Positions 1 through 6,805 are shown, counted from the stretch's first letter. The stretch: DNA of 7,245 bases from an uncultured Clostridia bacterium (GCA_947176675.1 CAMWRN010000122.1:1-7245), one strand, 5' to 3'. Made by a program: numbers and translations. The notes: generated from the sequence alone by a model not told the origin.

Positions 1-21
1 CTTAAACGGCAAAAGAGTACG

Positions 22-111
22 AAAAAAACACCCGTACCATACAAATACGTATAGTGCAGACTGCATTTCTCATCATTGTACGATTTCCGGTGATCCGCAG
101 ACTTCGTACAA
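22..111 (-). terminator. Expression platform with probable intrinsic terminator of the cobalamin riboswitch
   Basis: On the minus strand the RNA after the aptamer ends in GUACGGGUG (37-29) followed by seven U (28-22). Its 5' partner can be CACC (92-89) plus CGUAC (82-78), which gives an interrupted stem before the U-run. A competing perfect 8-bp pairing, UUGUACGA (111-104) with UCGUACAA (83-76), uses up the CGUAC arm and could act as antiterminator. The alternatives exclude each other, as expected of a transcriptional riboswitch. The stem contains a bulge and a long loop, so the exact fold is uncertain; the U-run and the 8-bp repeat are seen directly. Confidence 0.5.
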
Positions 112-134
112 CACCCGTTATAAATTACGGAAAG

Positions 135-340
135 AACACAGGCAAGTATTCCGACTTATTGCTTGCTGAAAGTAAGATTTTCAGCATACGCACAGCCTTC
201 CCAAATTTCTTCAGTGACTATTTTTGTGAGCATTACAGCAAAACACGGCAACGGCCTTGTTCGGGATTCTAACCCGATTCCTTTTATGCAAATGCGCAAC
301 GTATATTTTTTGCACGGAGCGCATTTTATACACCTGTATT
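135..340 (-). promoter_or_regulatory. Cobalamin (B12) riboswitch aptamer
   Basis: Read on the minus strand this 206-nt stretch carries the conserved blocks of the cobalamin riboswitch in order. P1 pairs AAUACAGG (340-333) with CCUGUGUU (142-135). A perfect 8-bp arm AAAUGCGC/GCGCAUUU follows. Next come an AAAAGGAA block and the hairpin UCGGG..CCCGA (277-261), a GUCACU block, the hallmark GGGAAGGC (202-195), a peripheral hairpin CUGAAA..UUUCAG (184-166), and an AAGUCGGAAUACUUGCCUGU block resembling the usual GCCAGGAGACCUGCCUGU. Size and order fit the family. Known members bind adenosyl- or other cobalamins and repress B12 transport, synthesis or B12-replaceable genes. Here the regulated gene lies left of base 1, so its identity cannot be stated. 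Confidence 0.9.
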
Positions 341-362
341 CCGATAATATTCAATTTTTATT

Positions 363-391
363 ATTATATCACAATGATACACAATTGTCAA
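363..391 (-). promoter_or_regulatory. Sigma-A-type promoter of the cobalamin riboswitch transcript
   Basis: The minus strand reads TTGACA (391-386), a 17-nt spacer, and TATAAT (368-363), a perfect consensus. Transcription should start near 356, about 16 nt before the 5' strand of riboswitch P1. That placement supports both the promoter and the riboswitch call. Confidence 0.9.
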
Positions 392-418
392 GGATTTACA
401 AAATCACTGATTCAATAA

Positions 419-648
419 TTAGTCAAGGCACTGTACGAAAGCCGTGAAAAACAGCTTGAAATTGTTAACGCCAAGTATGACTAGATAGAGAACTACGTTT
501 CGCAGATAGTTACCGCATCGAGACTGAAAAGCTGACCCTTGTCGGGACGGATTTTTCTGTATCTGATTACTCCAACTGTCTTTTAAACGGCGGTTTCAAC
601 AGCAGCGTGGAGGGAGTACAGAATACGGTGGTATTTACAAAGGTATAA
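419..648 (+). pseudogene. Decayed 3' end of an unrecognised gene
   Basis: Two reading frames join into one protein-like sequence. The first (422-505) reads LVKALYESREKQLEIVNAKYD, then an in-frame TAG at 482-484, then IENYVSQ; its start looks like a coiled coil. After a frameshift near 505 the next frame reads DSYRIETEKLTLVGTDF and continues through VEGVQNTVVFTKV to a TAA at 646-648. A terminator hairpin starts 2 nt later, as expected for a true gene end. There is no start codon or ribosome binding site. The same frame can be followed back to about 392 through a TAA at 416-418, just beside the -35 box of the leftward promoter. The 5' part of the gene is therefore missing. I do not recognise the family. 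The stops and frameshift argue against a working product; calling it coding at all is inference from the continuity of the two frames and the position of the terminator. Confidence 0.55.
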
Positions 649-649
649 C

Positions 650-690
650 AAAAAGGCAGACTCTTGTCAATTACGTGAGGCTGCCTTTTT
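650..690. terminator. Bidirectional intrinsic terminator
   Basis: AAAAAGGCAG (650-659) and CTGCCTTTTT (681-690) form a perfect 10-bp inverted repeat. After one mismatch a further CTC/GAG extends the stem. Both strands end in a T-run, so the hairpin can stop transcription from either side: rightward after the gene remnant ending at 648, and leftward after the gene ending at 774. Confidence 0.85.
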
Positions 691-773
691 AATACGCTGT
701 ATTTGTCTTTTAACGATATTTTTGAAAAACTTCTGTATAGATACTCGCCTAATGATCCTGTGCCGTTTTTATG
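691..773. other. Short spacer without recognisable features
   Basis: This is the 3' untranslated stretch between the stop of the leftward gene and the shared terminator. No reading frame, promoter or repeat was seen in it. Confidence 0.6.
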
Positions 774-1460
774 TTATTCGTGAAGTACAAGATCGTCTCC
801 GAAATCTTCTGGTATAAATTCCTGAATGCCATCGTCCTCGATAATTCCTGCGGCTTCCGCGTTCTCTGCGCCTTCTTCGGCAAGAGCGGCTGCGTCCTCT
901 TCGGAAAGTTCTTCCGACTCAGGTTCGGGCTCGACATAATCAATGCTGTGCTCGTAAACAGAAGTATAGAATCTGTCCACATGACCGAAAATAGCTTCGG
1001 TGTACTGATCGCGGAATTCAATCATTTCTTCAAGAATAGGACCGAACTGTTCGGGAGAACGCGGGATACCGGCTGTCGGATCGTAGTTGGCTTTGTTGTT
1101 GGTATGTTTCCAGGCGCGGTTGAGCATTGCCAGAATGTACTTATCTTTTTTCGCTTCAAGATTTTTCTTGAACTCGGAAGGGATCGGTTTTTTAAACGGA
1201 TAATATTTTTCTAGAACTATCAATTCTTCCAGGGAGCTTTGGATAGAATCGAAATAGCCGAAAAAAGCTTTCGGGCTTTTGGTTGTTGAAATATTCGTCG
1301 TTGCATTGTTGATGCTTTTCATTCTTTTGGAAATATAAACCTTTGTCATCTCGTCAAGGAACTCATTGGATACCATGAGCTTCTTTTCGCTTGTGCCGAA
1401 AATAATATTTTGCAGTTCAACCTGCTTTTGTTTATTGGCATTGCCCGAAAAAAGAGCCAT
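774..1460 (-). CDS. Unrecognised soluble protein with acidic C-terminal tail
   Basis: The product has 228 residues; I do not recognise the family. There is no signal peptide or membrane segment, so it is probably cytoplasmic. Residues 1-172 are mixed charged and hydrophobic, likely alpha-helical, with aromatic-rich patches (FFGYFDSI around 67-74, LEKYYPFKKPIP around 83-94, NRAWKHTNNKANYDP around 114-128). Residues 174-228 form a low-complexity tail dominated by Glu, Asp and Ala. The ATG at 1460 is preceded by AAAGGA (1476-1471), which overlaps the TGA stop of the folT-like gene (1478-1476). Only 15 nt separate the genes, so the two are very likely cotranscribed and under the same THF riboswitch. 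A role in folate use is possible from position alone. A terminator at 650-690 follows. That it is a real gene is well supported by length, ribosome binding site and operon position. Confidence 0.85.
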   Translation of the reverse strand: MALFSGNANKQKQVELQNIIFGTSEKKLMVSNEFLDEMTKVYISKRMKSINNATTNISTTKSPKAFFGYFDSIQSSLEELIVLEKYYPFKKPIPSEFKKNLEAKKDKYILAMLNRAWKHTNNKANYDPTAGIPRSPEQFGPILEEMIEFRDQYTEAIFGHVDRFYTSVYEHSIDYVEPEPESEELSEEDAAALAEEGAENAEAAGIIEDDGIQEFIPEDFGDDLVLHE

Positions 1461-1475
1461 TTAGAACATATCCTT

Positions 1476-2036
1476 TCATATTGATTTATGTAACGTTCGT
1501 CCGTATACAGCTTTTACCGCGGGTAGAATCGTTATTGTCAGCGGGATAAAGAACACAAGCTCTGCCGCTGTTTTGCCGTACCGTATATAAAGCTGCTGCG
1601 ATGTGCTGGACATAAATCCATAGTACATCAGTATTGGCGTATTGAGCAACAGACAAATTATGAATGAATCCGCAAGCCTCGCGATAATTGAAAAAATAAC
1701 CAGCTTAAAACCATCTTTTTTGTACAGCAGCACACCGTAGCAAAATCCCGTCAGTATTGCCGTCAAGGACAGTAATGGCAACGGCGCCTGACCGCTGAGG
1801 ATACAGCCTACAAGGTCTCCCGCCATAGCGGAAAGCATAGCGGGTACAGGACCGAACAGCATTCCCACCGCCGCAAGAGCAATAAACGCAAAATTGACCT
1901 TAATAAATTCGGTGGGTCTGAACGAGAACATATCCAGCATAATAAATGCCGCAGTCAATATTCCCGCAACAGTAAGACAGCGGACATTTTTCAGTTCCGC
2001 AGCGGAATTTTTAAAATCGGAAAAAAAGCTTTTCAT
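1476..2036 (-). CDS. folT: ECF transporter S component, FolT family (folate uptake)
   Basis: This 186-residue integral membrane protein is the substrate-binding S subunit of an energy-coupling factor transporter. In known systems FolT binds folates and docks onto a shared EcfA-EcfA'-EcfT module, which is usually encoded elsewhere; none is seen here. Hydrophobic segments lie at about 20-37, 45-63, 65-80, 86-105, 110-132 and 157-177, giving about six helices as in other S components. Family-like features are the FRPTEFIKVNFAFIALAA stretch (39-56) and LNTPILMYYG (131-140), which resembles the LNT motif of FolT proteins. The ATG at 2036 has a strong AAGGAGG (2050-2044) 7 nt upstream. A THF riboswitch directly upstream independently supports folate as substrate. 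Related S components for other vitamins look alike, but the riboswitch makes folate by far the best choice. Confidence 0.87.
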   Translation of the reverse strand: MKSFFSDFKNSAAELKNVRCLTVAGILTAAFIMLDMFSFRPTEFIKVNFAFIALAAVGMLFGPVPAMLSAMAGDLVGCILSGQAPLPLLSLTAILTGFCYGVLLYKKDGFKLVIFSIIARLADSFIICLLLNTPILMYYGFMSSTSQQLYIRYGKTAAELVFFIPLTITILPAVKAVYGRTLHKSI

Positions 2037-2050
2037 ATTGAAACCTCCTT

Positions 2051-2110
2051 AAAATTATGCTAACTGCATAATCGGGAGTGAATCATTGTTACCGTAAAAC
2101 GGCAATGAAA
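2051..2110 (-). promoter_or_regulatory. Putative expression platform of the THF riboswitch
   Basis: Two hairpins lie between aptamer and start codon. One (2107-2084) pairs CAUUG..CAAUG and CCGU..ACGG. The second (2072-2054) is a perfect 7-bp stem AUUAUGC/GCAUAAU with loop AGUUA, followed by UUUU (2054-2051 region) and then directly by the AAGGAGG ribosome binding site. UUAUGCA (2071-2065) can instead pair with UGCAUAA (2125-2119), which overlaps the 3' strand of aptamer helix P1. The hairpin may thus be a weak terminator or a block next to the ribosome binding site. The stem is AU-rich and the U-run short, so the mode of control is inferred. Confidence 0.5.
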
Positions 2111-2122
2111 AGCTCCTGTTAT

Positions 2123-2238
2123 GCATTCAGCGGGATGCGGCAAACGCACCGCAAGTATCTTTTGAGAAGATACTTTTCGTCAAGGCGGCAACTCCCCGTC
2201 CGCCAAGCACTGTACGCGCGTGTGCCTACTCTGTATGC
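2123..2238 (-). promoter_or_regulatory. Tetrahydrofolate (THF) riboswitch, class I
   Basis: Read on the minus strand, the conserved THF riboswitch elements appear in order. P1 pairs GCAUACAG (2238-2231) with CUGAAUGC (2130-2123), with one mismatch. GAGUAG follows, then P2 GGCACACGC with GCGUUUGCC (8 of 9 paired). Next come CGCGUACAGUG, and P3 GGCGG/CCGCC (2204-2200 and 2188-2184) whose loop carries GGGGAG. Then come ACGAA, a variable 9-bp hairpin AAGUAUCUU/AAGAUACUU, GCGGUG, and the 3' block GCAUCCCGCU. The loop CGGGG can form the family's pseudoknot with UCCCG. This matches the known layout around ACGAA-hairpin-GCGGUG-P2-GCAUCCGCU. The aptamer starts 25 nt after the pfkA stop and lies 86 nt before the folT-like start codon. 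Known members reduce expression of folate transport and synthesis genes when THF is plentiful. Confidence 0.88.
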
Positions 2239-2263
2239 TTGCCTGTTTGTAATGCTTTGCCGA

Positions 2264-3223
2264 TCAGAAAGAAAGCTCGTCGGCAATTCTGTAAAGATTT
2301 TCGTCGAAAGGCTTCTTCATTGCAAGAGCCTCATTGATGTCAAAGTCCACGATCTTGCTGTTTTGCATAGCAACAACGCGGTTGCCGATGCCCTTGTCAA
2401 GCAGATTAACGGCATAGTAACCCATTTCGCTTGCAACGACTCTGTCGCGAAGCGTAGGACTTCCGCCTCTCTGAACGTGACCGAGGATAGTGGTTCTTGA
2501 GTCAATACCCGTTTTATCGTGGATTTCCTTGGAAATTTCTTCAATATTTCCGACACCTTCGGAAACAACCACGATAAAATGCTGTCTTTTATTTTCCTTG
2601 GACTTCTTTATCTTGTTGACAATGTCGTCCATAGAGAACTTAACTTCTGGGGTAATGATAGCCATAGCGCCTACGGCAGTACCCACATTGAGGGCGATCC
2701 AGCCCGCATTTCTGCCCATTACCTCAACAACTGAGCAGCGGTCGTGGGACATAGCTGTATCACGGATCTTGTCTACCATTTCCATGGCAGTGTTCATGGC
2801 GGTGTCGTAGCCGATTGTGTACTCTGTGCAGGAAATATCATTGTCGATAGTTCCGGGCAGACCTATGCAGGGAACGCCGGCCTTTGAAAGGTCGGCAGCG
2901 CCTCTGAACGAACCGTCACCGCCGATAACAACAATGCCAACCAGATTAAGCTCGTCGCACTTCTGCTTAGCTTTAAGTACGTAGTCCCACTCCTTGAATT
3001 CAAGGCATCTTGCAGTATAGAGTACAGTACCGCCGCGCTGAATAATGTTGGAAACGTCTCTTGCACCGAGGTTCACAGTCTCGCCATTGAGCAGACCGTT
3101 ATAACCTCTTTTGATACCCACAACCTCATAGCCTTTTCCCAAAGCGGCGCGGGTTACCGCTCTGACAGCCGCGTTCATACCGGGAGCGTCTCCTCCGCTT
3201 GTTAAAACGCCAATTCTCTTCAT
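2264..3223 (-). CDS. pfkA: ATP-dependent 6-phosphofructokinase
   Basis: The enzyme phosphorylates fructose 6-phosphate to fructose 1,6-bisphosphate, the committed step of glycolysis, as a cytoplasmic homotetramer. The 319-residue length equals the classic bacterial PfkA. Active-site residues are at their standard positions: GGDAPGMN (10-17), R72, GGDGS (101-105, where Gly104 indicates ATP rather than pyrophosphate), GTIDND (124-129) with catalytic Asp127, R162, MGR (169-171), R243, and HVQRGG (249-254) with His249 and Arg252. The ATG at 3223 is chosen because GGAGG (3236-3232) lies 8 nt upstream; an upstream TTG at 3238 would put the ribosome binding site inside the gene. In the ADP/PEP effector site, R21, R25 and R154 are kept, but the usual Glu187 is Met and the usual R/K211 is Asn, so classic allosteric control may be weakened. 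It has its own promoter in the 109-nt gap after dnaE. Confidence 0.97.
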   Translation of the reverse strand: MKRIGVLTSGGDAPGMNAAVRAVTRAALGKGYEVVGIKRGYNGLLNGETVNLGARDVSNIIQRGGTVLYTARCLEFKEWDYVLKAKQKCDELNLVGIVVIGGDGSFRGAADLSKAGVPCIGLPGTIDNDISCTEYTIGYDTAMNTAMEMVDKIRDTAMSHDRCSVVEVMGRNAGWIALNVGTAVGAMAIITPEVKFSMDDIVNKIKKSKENKRQHFIVVVSEGVGNIEEISKEIHDKTGIDSRTTILGHVQRGGSPTLRDRVVASEMGYYAVNLLDKGIGNRVVAMQNSKIVDFDINEALAMKKPFDENLYRIADELSF

Positions 3224-3279
3224 ACTTTTTTCCTCCAAAATTTATTACATAAAATTCAATAACTCACCATACATTTCTA

Positions 3280-3308
3280 ATTATACTATTTACGGAATGT
3301 TTTGTCAA
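3280..3308 (-). promoter_or_regulatory. Sigma-A-type promoter of pfkA
   Basis: The minus strand reads TTGACA (3308-3303), a 17-nt spacer and TATAAT (3285-3280), a perfect consensus placed between the dnaE stop and the pfkA start. The start of transcription would be near 3273, giving a leader of about 50 nt. No terminator separates dnaE from this promoter, so read-through from dnaE is also likely. I saw no separate promoter before the THF riboswitch, so this promoter may also feed the folT unit. Confidence 0.88.
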
Positions 3309-3332
3309 GCATTGATTTTAACAAATAATGTT

Positions 3333-6300
3333 CTATTTTAAGGCAATATTTTCCTTTCCGGCAATTTGCGTGATAATATCCGTGAAATTATCGGATATTT
3401 TCACTCCTGTTACAGCTTTCGGCGCAAGCTTTTTCTTTAAGTCGGAGAGGTAGAATATCACCTTTGTATCTCCGGGATTGTCCCTGCATATTGACATTAT
3501 CTCCTGCATGACGCTGCTGTCCGAACGGCACCTTATATAGAGATTTGCTTTTTCCAATGTGCGGGCGCACTGTGCCGCGTCGGCGATCTGTTCGATTATC
3601 AGCTTAGGTTCTCCGTCTTTGTAGGAAAGCTTTGAGGTCAGATGCACCGCTCTGCCTCTTGTAATAATATCTCTGTTTGCAGCCAGTATATCCGCAAAAA
3701 TAATTCCCTCTGCTTCGCCCGTCATGTCCTCCAGCGTTACAAAAGCCATTTTCGCTCCGTTTTTCTGAGTGTAAAGCTTTACGCCCTGCAATGTGCAGAA
3801 AGAGGATATCTCGCTGCCGTCCTTGGGCGGGTCAAGCTCGTCATAAAGACGTTCGATGTCGGTCGTGCCGCAAAGTTTTGCATAGGGGCGGTAATCCTCC
3901 AAAGGGTGCCCCGAAAGATACGCGCCCGTAATTTCTTTCTCCATTTCAAGCTTGACGGCAAGAGGATATTCGGGCAGACGCTCAAAGGAAAAGGAATCCC
4001 CGCTGTTCTCCTCGGTATCGAAAAAATTTATCTGCCCCTCCATATTGGACAGAGAGTACTTTTGAACCGAACCGAAAATCTTGTCGTAATTTTCCAGCAT
4101 TTCCCTGCGCGTATAACCGAAGCAGTCCAGTGCGCCGCACTTGATAAGACTTTCAATAGCGCGCTGATTTACGTCCCTGCCGCTTATCCGCTTGCAGAAG
4201 TCGTTCAGGGACTTGAACGCGCCGTTTTGTTCACGCTCGTCCAGAAGATCGTGAATGGAGTTGTACCCTAAATTTTTCACCGCCAGCAGCGCGAAACGTA
4301 TTCCCTTTGCGGCAGGGGAGAAGCCGAAGCCGCTTTCGTTCACGTCGGGACTTAAAATTTTTACGCCGTTTTTTGAACACTCCGAAGCGTACTCAAGAAT
4401 TTTTCCCGTACTGTCAAGGAACGCCGACATCAGCGCCGCCATATAGTCCTTGAAATAATAATGCTTCAGATAGGCGGTCTGATATGAAACATGGGCATAT
4501 GCTGCTGCGTGGGACTTGTTGAACGCATAGGAAGCAAAGCTTTCCATTTCGTCGAAAATCTCGTTTGCGATTTCAGAAGATACTCCGTTCTTAGCCGCTC
4601 CCGCGACGAAAATTTCACGCTCTTTCAGCATTTCCTCGGTCTTTTTCTTAGCCATTGCGCGGCGGACAAGGTCCGCTCTGCCGTAAGAATATCCCGCCAT
4701 TTTTCGGCATATCTCCATGACCTGCTCCTGATATACGATACAGCCGTAGGTAACGTTGAGAATGTCCTTTAAAATAGTGTGCTTATAGGTTACTTTCTGC
4801 GGATTGTGACGGCACTCAATGTACCGCGGTATGCTGTCCATGGGTCCTGGGCGGTACAGCGACAGGACGGCGATAATGTCCTCAATGGATTCGGGCTTAA
4901 GGCGCATCAAGACCTGCCGTATGCCCGCGCTTTCAAACTGGAAAACTCCCGTGGTCTGCCCCTGCGACAGCATTTCATACACTTCGGGATCGTCTATTGG
5001 AATTTTATTTATGTCGAAATCTGGATTTTTCCTGCGTATAAAATTGGAAGCGTCCTTAATTACAGTCAGGTTGCGCAGACCGAGAAAATCCATTTTAAGC
5101 AGTCCAAGACGCTCCAAAGCTGTCATTGTGTACTGAGTTACGGTAACGTCTCCGTTTTTCTGAATCGGGACGTAATTGCTGACAGGCGCGTCACATATAA
5201 CAACTCCCGCCGCGTGCGTGGACGCGTGACGGGGCATACCCTCGATCTTCCGCGCCGTGTCAATAAGTCTGCGGACAGTTTCGTCGCTTTTGTACAGAGT
5301 CATTAGGTCTTCGCTGTCCTTCAGCGCGCCGTCAAGAGTAACGTGCAGACCGTACGGTATCAGCTTCGATACCTTGTCCGCCGCCTGATAGGGAATACCC
5401 ATAACACGCGCAACGTCCCTGACTGCACCCTTTGCCGCCATTGTACCGAATGTGATTATCTGAGCAACTCTGTCCTCGCCGTACTTTTTTACAACATAGT
5501 CGATTACACGCTGTCTGCCCTCGTAACAGAAGTCGATATCGAAGTCGGGCATGGACACTCTTTCGGGATTGAGAAAACGCTCGAACAGCAGTCCGTATTT
5601 CATGGGATCTACAGAGGTTATTCCGATACAGTACGCGGCAATGCTTCCCGCGCCCGAACCTCTTCCCGGACCTACGGGAATATCCTGCTCTCGAGCGTAG
5701 CGGATAAAGTCCCAGACGATGAGAAAGTAGTCCACATACCCCATTTGGGTAATAACGCCAAGCTCGTAGTCCATTCTTTGGACATATTCCTCGGGAGGAT
5801 TTTCGCCGTACCGTTTGGTCAGACCTTTGCGGCAAAGCGCGGTAAAGTACGCAGTGTTGTCTGAAACGCCTTCTGCGGTAAATTTCGGAAGAAGCAGTTT
5901 TCCGAATTCAAAGGTGACATTGCACCGTTCCGCGATTTTTACGGTGTTGTCAACCGCGTGGGGGACGTTTGCGAAAAGCTGCCGCATTTCCTCCTCAGAC
6001 TTCATGTAGAACTCGTTTGTGGGGAACGACAGGGGATTTGGTTCGCTCAAGGGCGTATTGGTCTGTATCGCTATCAGAGTGCGCTGAATTTCCGCGTCCT
6101 CTTTTAAGATGTAGTGTGCGTCGTTTGTTGCTGCAAGGGAAATGCCCGTTTCGGCGGAAAGCCTGTAGAGAAACGGCAGGATACGTATTTCCTCGGAAAT
6201 ATCATGGTTCTGTATTTCTATATAGTAGTTGTCCTTGCCGAAAATTTCCAGATATCGGAGAGCAACAGCTTTAGCATTGTCGTACTCGCCGTTTGCAAGC

Positions 6301-6734
6301 TTGCGGGGAATTTCTCCCGCAAGACAGCCAGACAGCGCGATAAGTCCTTCGTGATATTTTTCAAGAAGCTCAATGTCAACCCTCGGCTTGCTGTAAAAGC
6401 CCTCGGTGTAACCATAGGAAACAAGCTTGATAAGATTTCGGTAACCTGCGTTGTCCTTACACAGAAGCACAAGATGATACGGTTTGTTGTCCTGACCGTG
6501 AATTTTGTCAAACCTTGTCCGCGGAGCAACGTATACCTCGCAGCCGATTATAGGCTTTATGCCCTGCGAGACCGCTTCATTGTAAAAATCCACGGCTGCG
6601 TACATACAGCCGTGGTCAGTAACAGCAACAGCAGTTTGTCCGAGCTCCTTTGCCCGCGAGACAAGCTGTCCCAAACGGCAGGCTCCGTCAAGCAGACTGT
6701 ATTCGCTGTGCAGATGAAGATGAACGAAGCCCAT
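3333..6734 (-). CDS. dnaE: DNA polymerase III subunit alpha (DnaE1 type)
   Basis: This is the replicative DNA polymerase subunit of the C family, 1133 residues, a complete length for the family. The order is an N-terminal PHP domain (about 1-280), palm/thumb/fingers (about 290-800), a helix-hairpin-helix region (about 800-885), an OB fold (about 977-1050) and a short C-terminal domain. The PHP metal-site motifs look intact: HLHLHS (5-10), TDHG (39-42), GCE (64-66), H87, LSGC (134-137), NDAH (204-207). The nucleotide-binding GPGRGSGAGS is at 355-364. Catalytic aspartates are D399 and D401 in PDFDIDF, and D549 in KMDFLG. QINFF (901-905) fits the internal sliding-clamp binding motif. The ATG at 6734 has AAAGGAG 6-7 nt upstream. 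Firmicutes usually also carry PolC, in which case DnaE shares lagging-strand or primer-extension work; PolC is not in this window. Confidence 0.98.
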   Translation of the reverse strand: MGFVHLHLHSEYSLLDGACRLGQLVSRAKELGQTAVAVTDHGCMYAAVDFYNEAVSQGIKPIIGCEVYVAPRTRFDKIHGQDNKPYHLVLLCKDNAGYRNLIKLVSYGYTEGFYSKPRVDIELLEKYHEGLIALSGCLAGEIPRKLANGEYDNAKAVALRYLEIFGKDNYYIEIQNHDISEEIRILPFLYRLSAETGISLAATNDAHYILKEDAEIQRTLIAIQTNTPLSEPNPLSFPTNEFYMKSEEEMRQLFANVPHAVDNTVKIAERCNVTFEFGKLLLPKFTAEGVSDNTAYFTALCRKGLTKRYGENPPEEYVQRMDYELGVITQMGYVDYFLIVWDFIRYAREQDIPVGPGRGSGAGSIAAYCIGITSVDPMKYGLLFERFLNPERVSMPDFDIDFCYEGRQRVIDYVVKKYGEDRVAQIITFGTMAAKGAVRDVARVMGIPYQAADKVSKLIPYGLHVTLDGALKDSEDLMTLYKSDETVRRLIDTARKIEGMPRHASTHAAGVVICDAPVSNYVPIQKNGDVTVTQYTMTALERLGLLKMDFLGLRNLTVIKDASNFIRRKNPDFDINKIPIDDPEVYEMLSQGQTTGVFQFESAGIRQVLMRLKPESIEDIIAVLSLYRPGPMDSIPRYIECRHNPQKVTYKHTILKDILNVTYGCIVYQEQVMEICRKMAGYSYGRADLVRRAMAKKKTEEMLKEREIFVAGAAKNGVSSEIANEIFDEMESFASYAFNKSHAAAYAHVSYQTAYLKHYYFKDYMAALMSAFLDSTGKILEYASECSKNGVKILSPDVNESGFGFSPAAKGIRFALLAVKNLGYNSIHDLLDEREQNGAFKSLNDFCKRISGRDVNQRAIESLIKCGALDCFGYTRREMLENYDKIFGSVQKYSLSNMEGQINFFDTEENSGDSFSFERLPEYPLAVKLEMEKEITGAYLSGHPLEDYRPYAKLCGTTDIERLYDELDPPKDGSEISSFCTLQGVKLYTQKNGAKMAFVTLEDMTGEAEGIIFADILAANRDIITRGRAVHLTSKLSYKDGEPKLIIEQIADAAQCARTLEKANLYIRCRSDSSVMQEIMSICRDNPGDTKVIFYLSDLKKKLAPKAVTGVKISDNFTDIITQIAGKENIALK

Positions 6735-6751
6735 GGCGATCTCCTTTACTT

Positions 6752-6805
6752 GGCGTGTTCTTTGTTGTTAACTAAATTTGTTTAGTTTTTATGCAAATAC
6801 ACGCC
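6752..6805 (-). promoter_or_regulatory. Nested stem-loop in the dnaE leader
   Basis: In the dnaE mRNA leader GGCGUGU (6805-6799) pairs perfectly with ACACGCC (6758-6752). It encloses a second perfect stem, AACUAAA/UUUAGUU with a 4-nt loop (6787-6770). The outer stem ends 5 nt before the AAAGGAG ribosome binding site. No known riboswitch or leader family is recognised. Whether it regulates dnaE is inference. Confidence 0.45.

Noticed and set aside
54..447. Two overlapping plus-strand open frames of 72 and 94 codons
   Set aside because: They lie opposite the cobalamin riboswitch and its promoter, lack convincing ribosome binding sites and resemble no protein.
771..1214. Plus-strand frame of 147 codons
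   Set aside because: It is antisense to the acidic-tailed gene; its composition mirrors the complementary strand and there is no ribosome binding site.
2257..2286. Inverted repeat TTGCCGA/TCGGCAA over the pfkA stop as a terminator
   Set aside because: The 16-nt loop and the lack of a T-run on either side make termination unlikely, and half of it is coding.
3224..3238. Upstream TTG start for pfkA
   Set aside because: It would place the GGAGG ribosome binding site inside the gene; the ATG at 3223 gives correct spacing and the standard MKRIGVLTSGG start.
3642..6785. Several long plus-strand frames (for example 3642-4271, 4779-5306, 5343-5864, 6114-6785) and minus-strand alternative frames
   Set aside because: All lie within or opposite the fully supported dnaE gene and are shadows of its codon bias.
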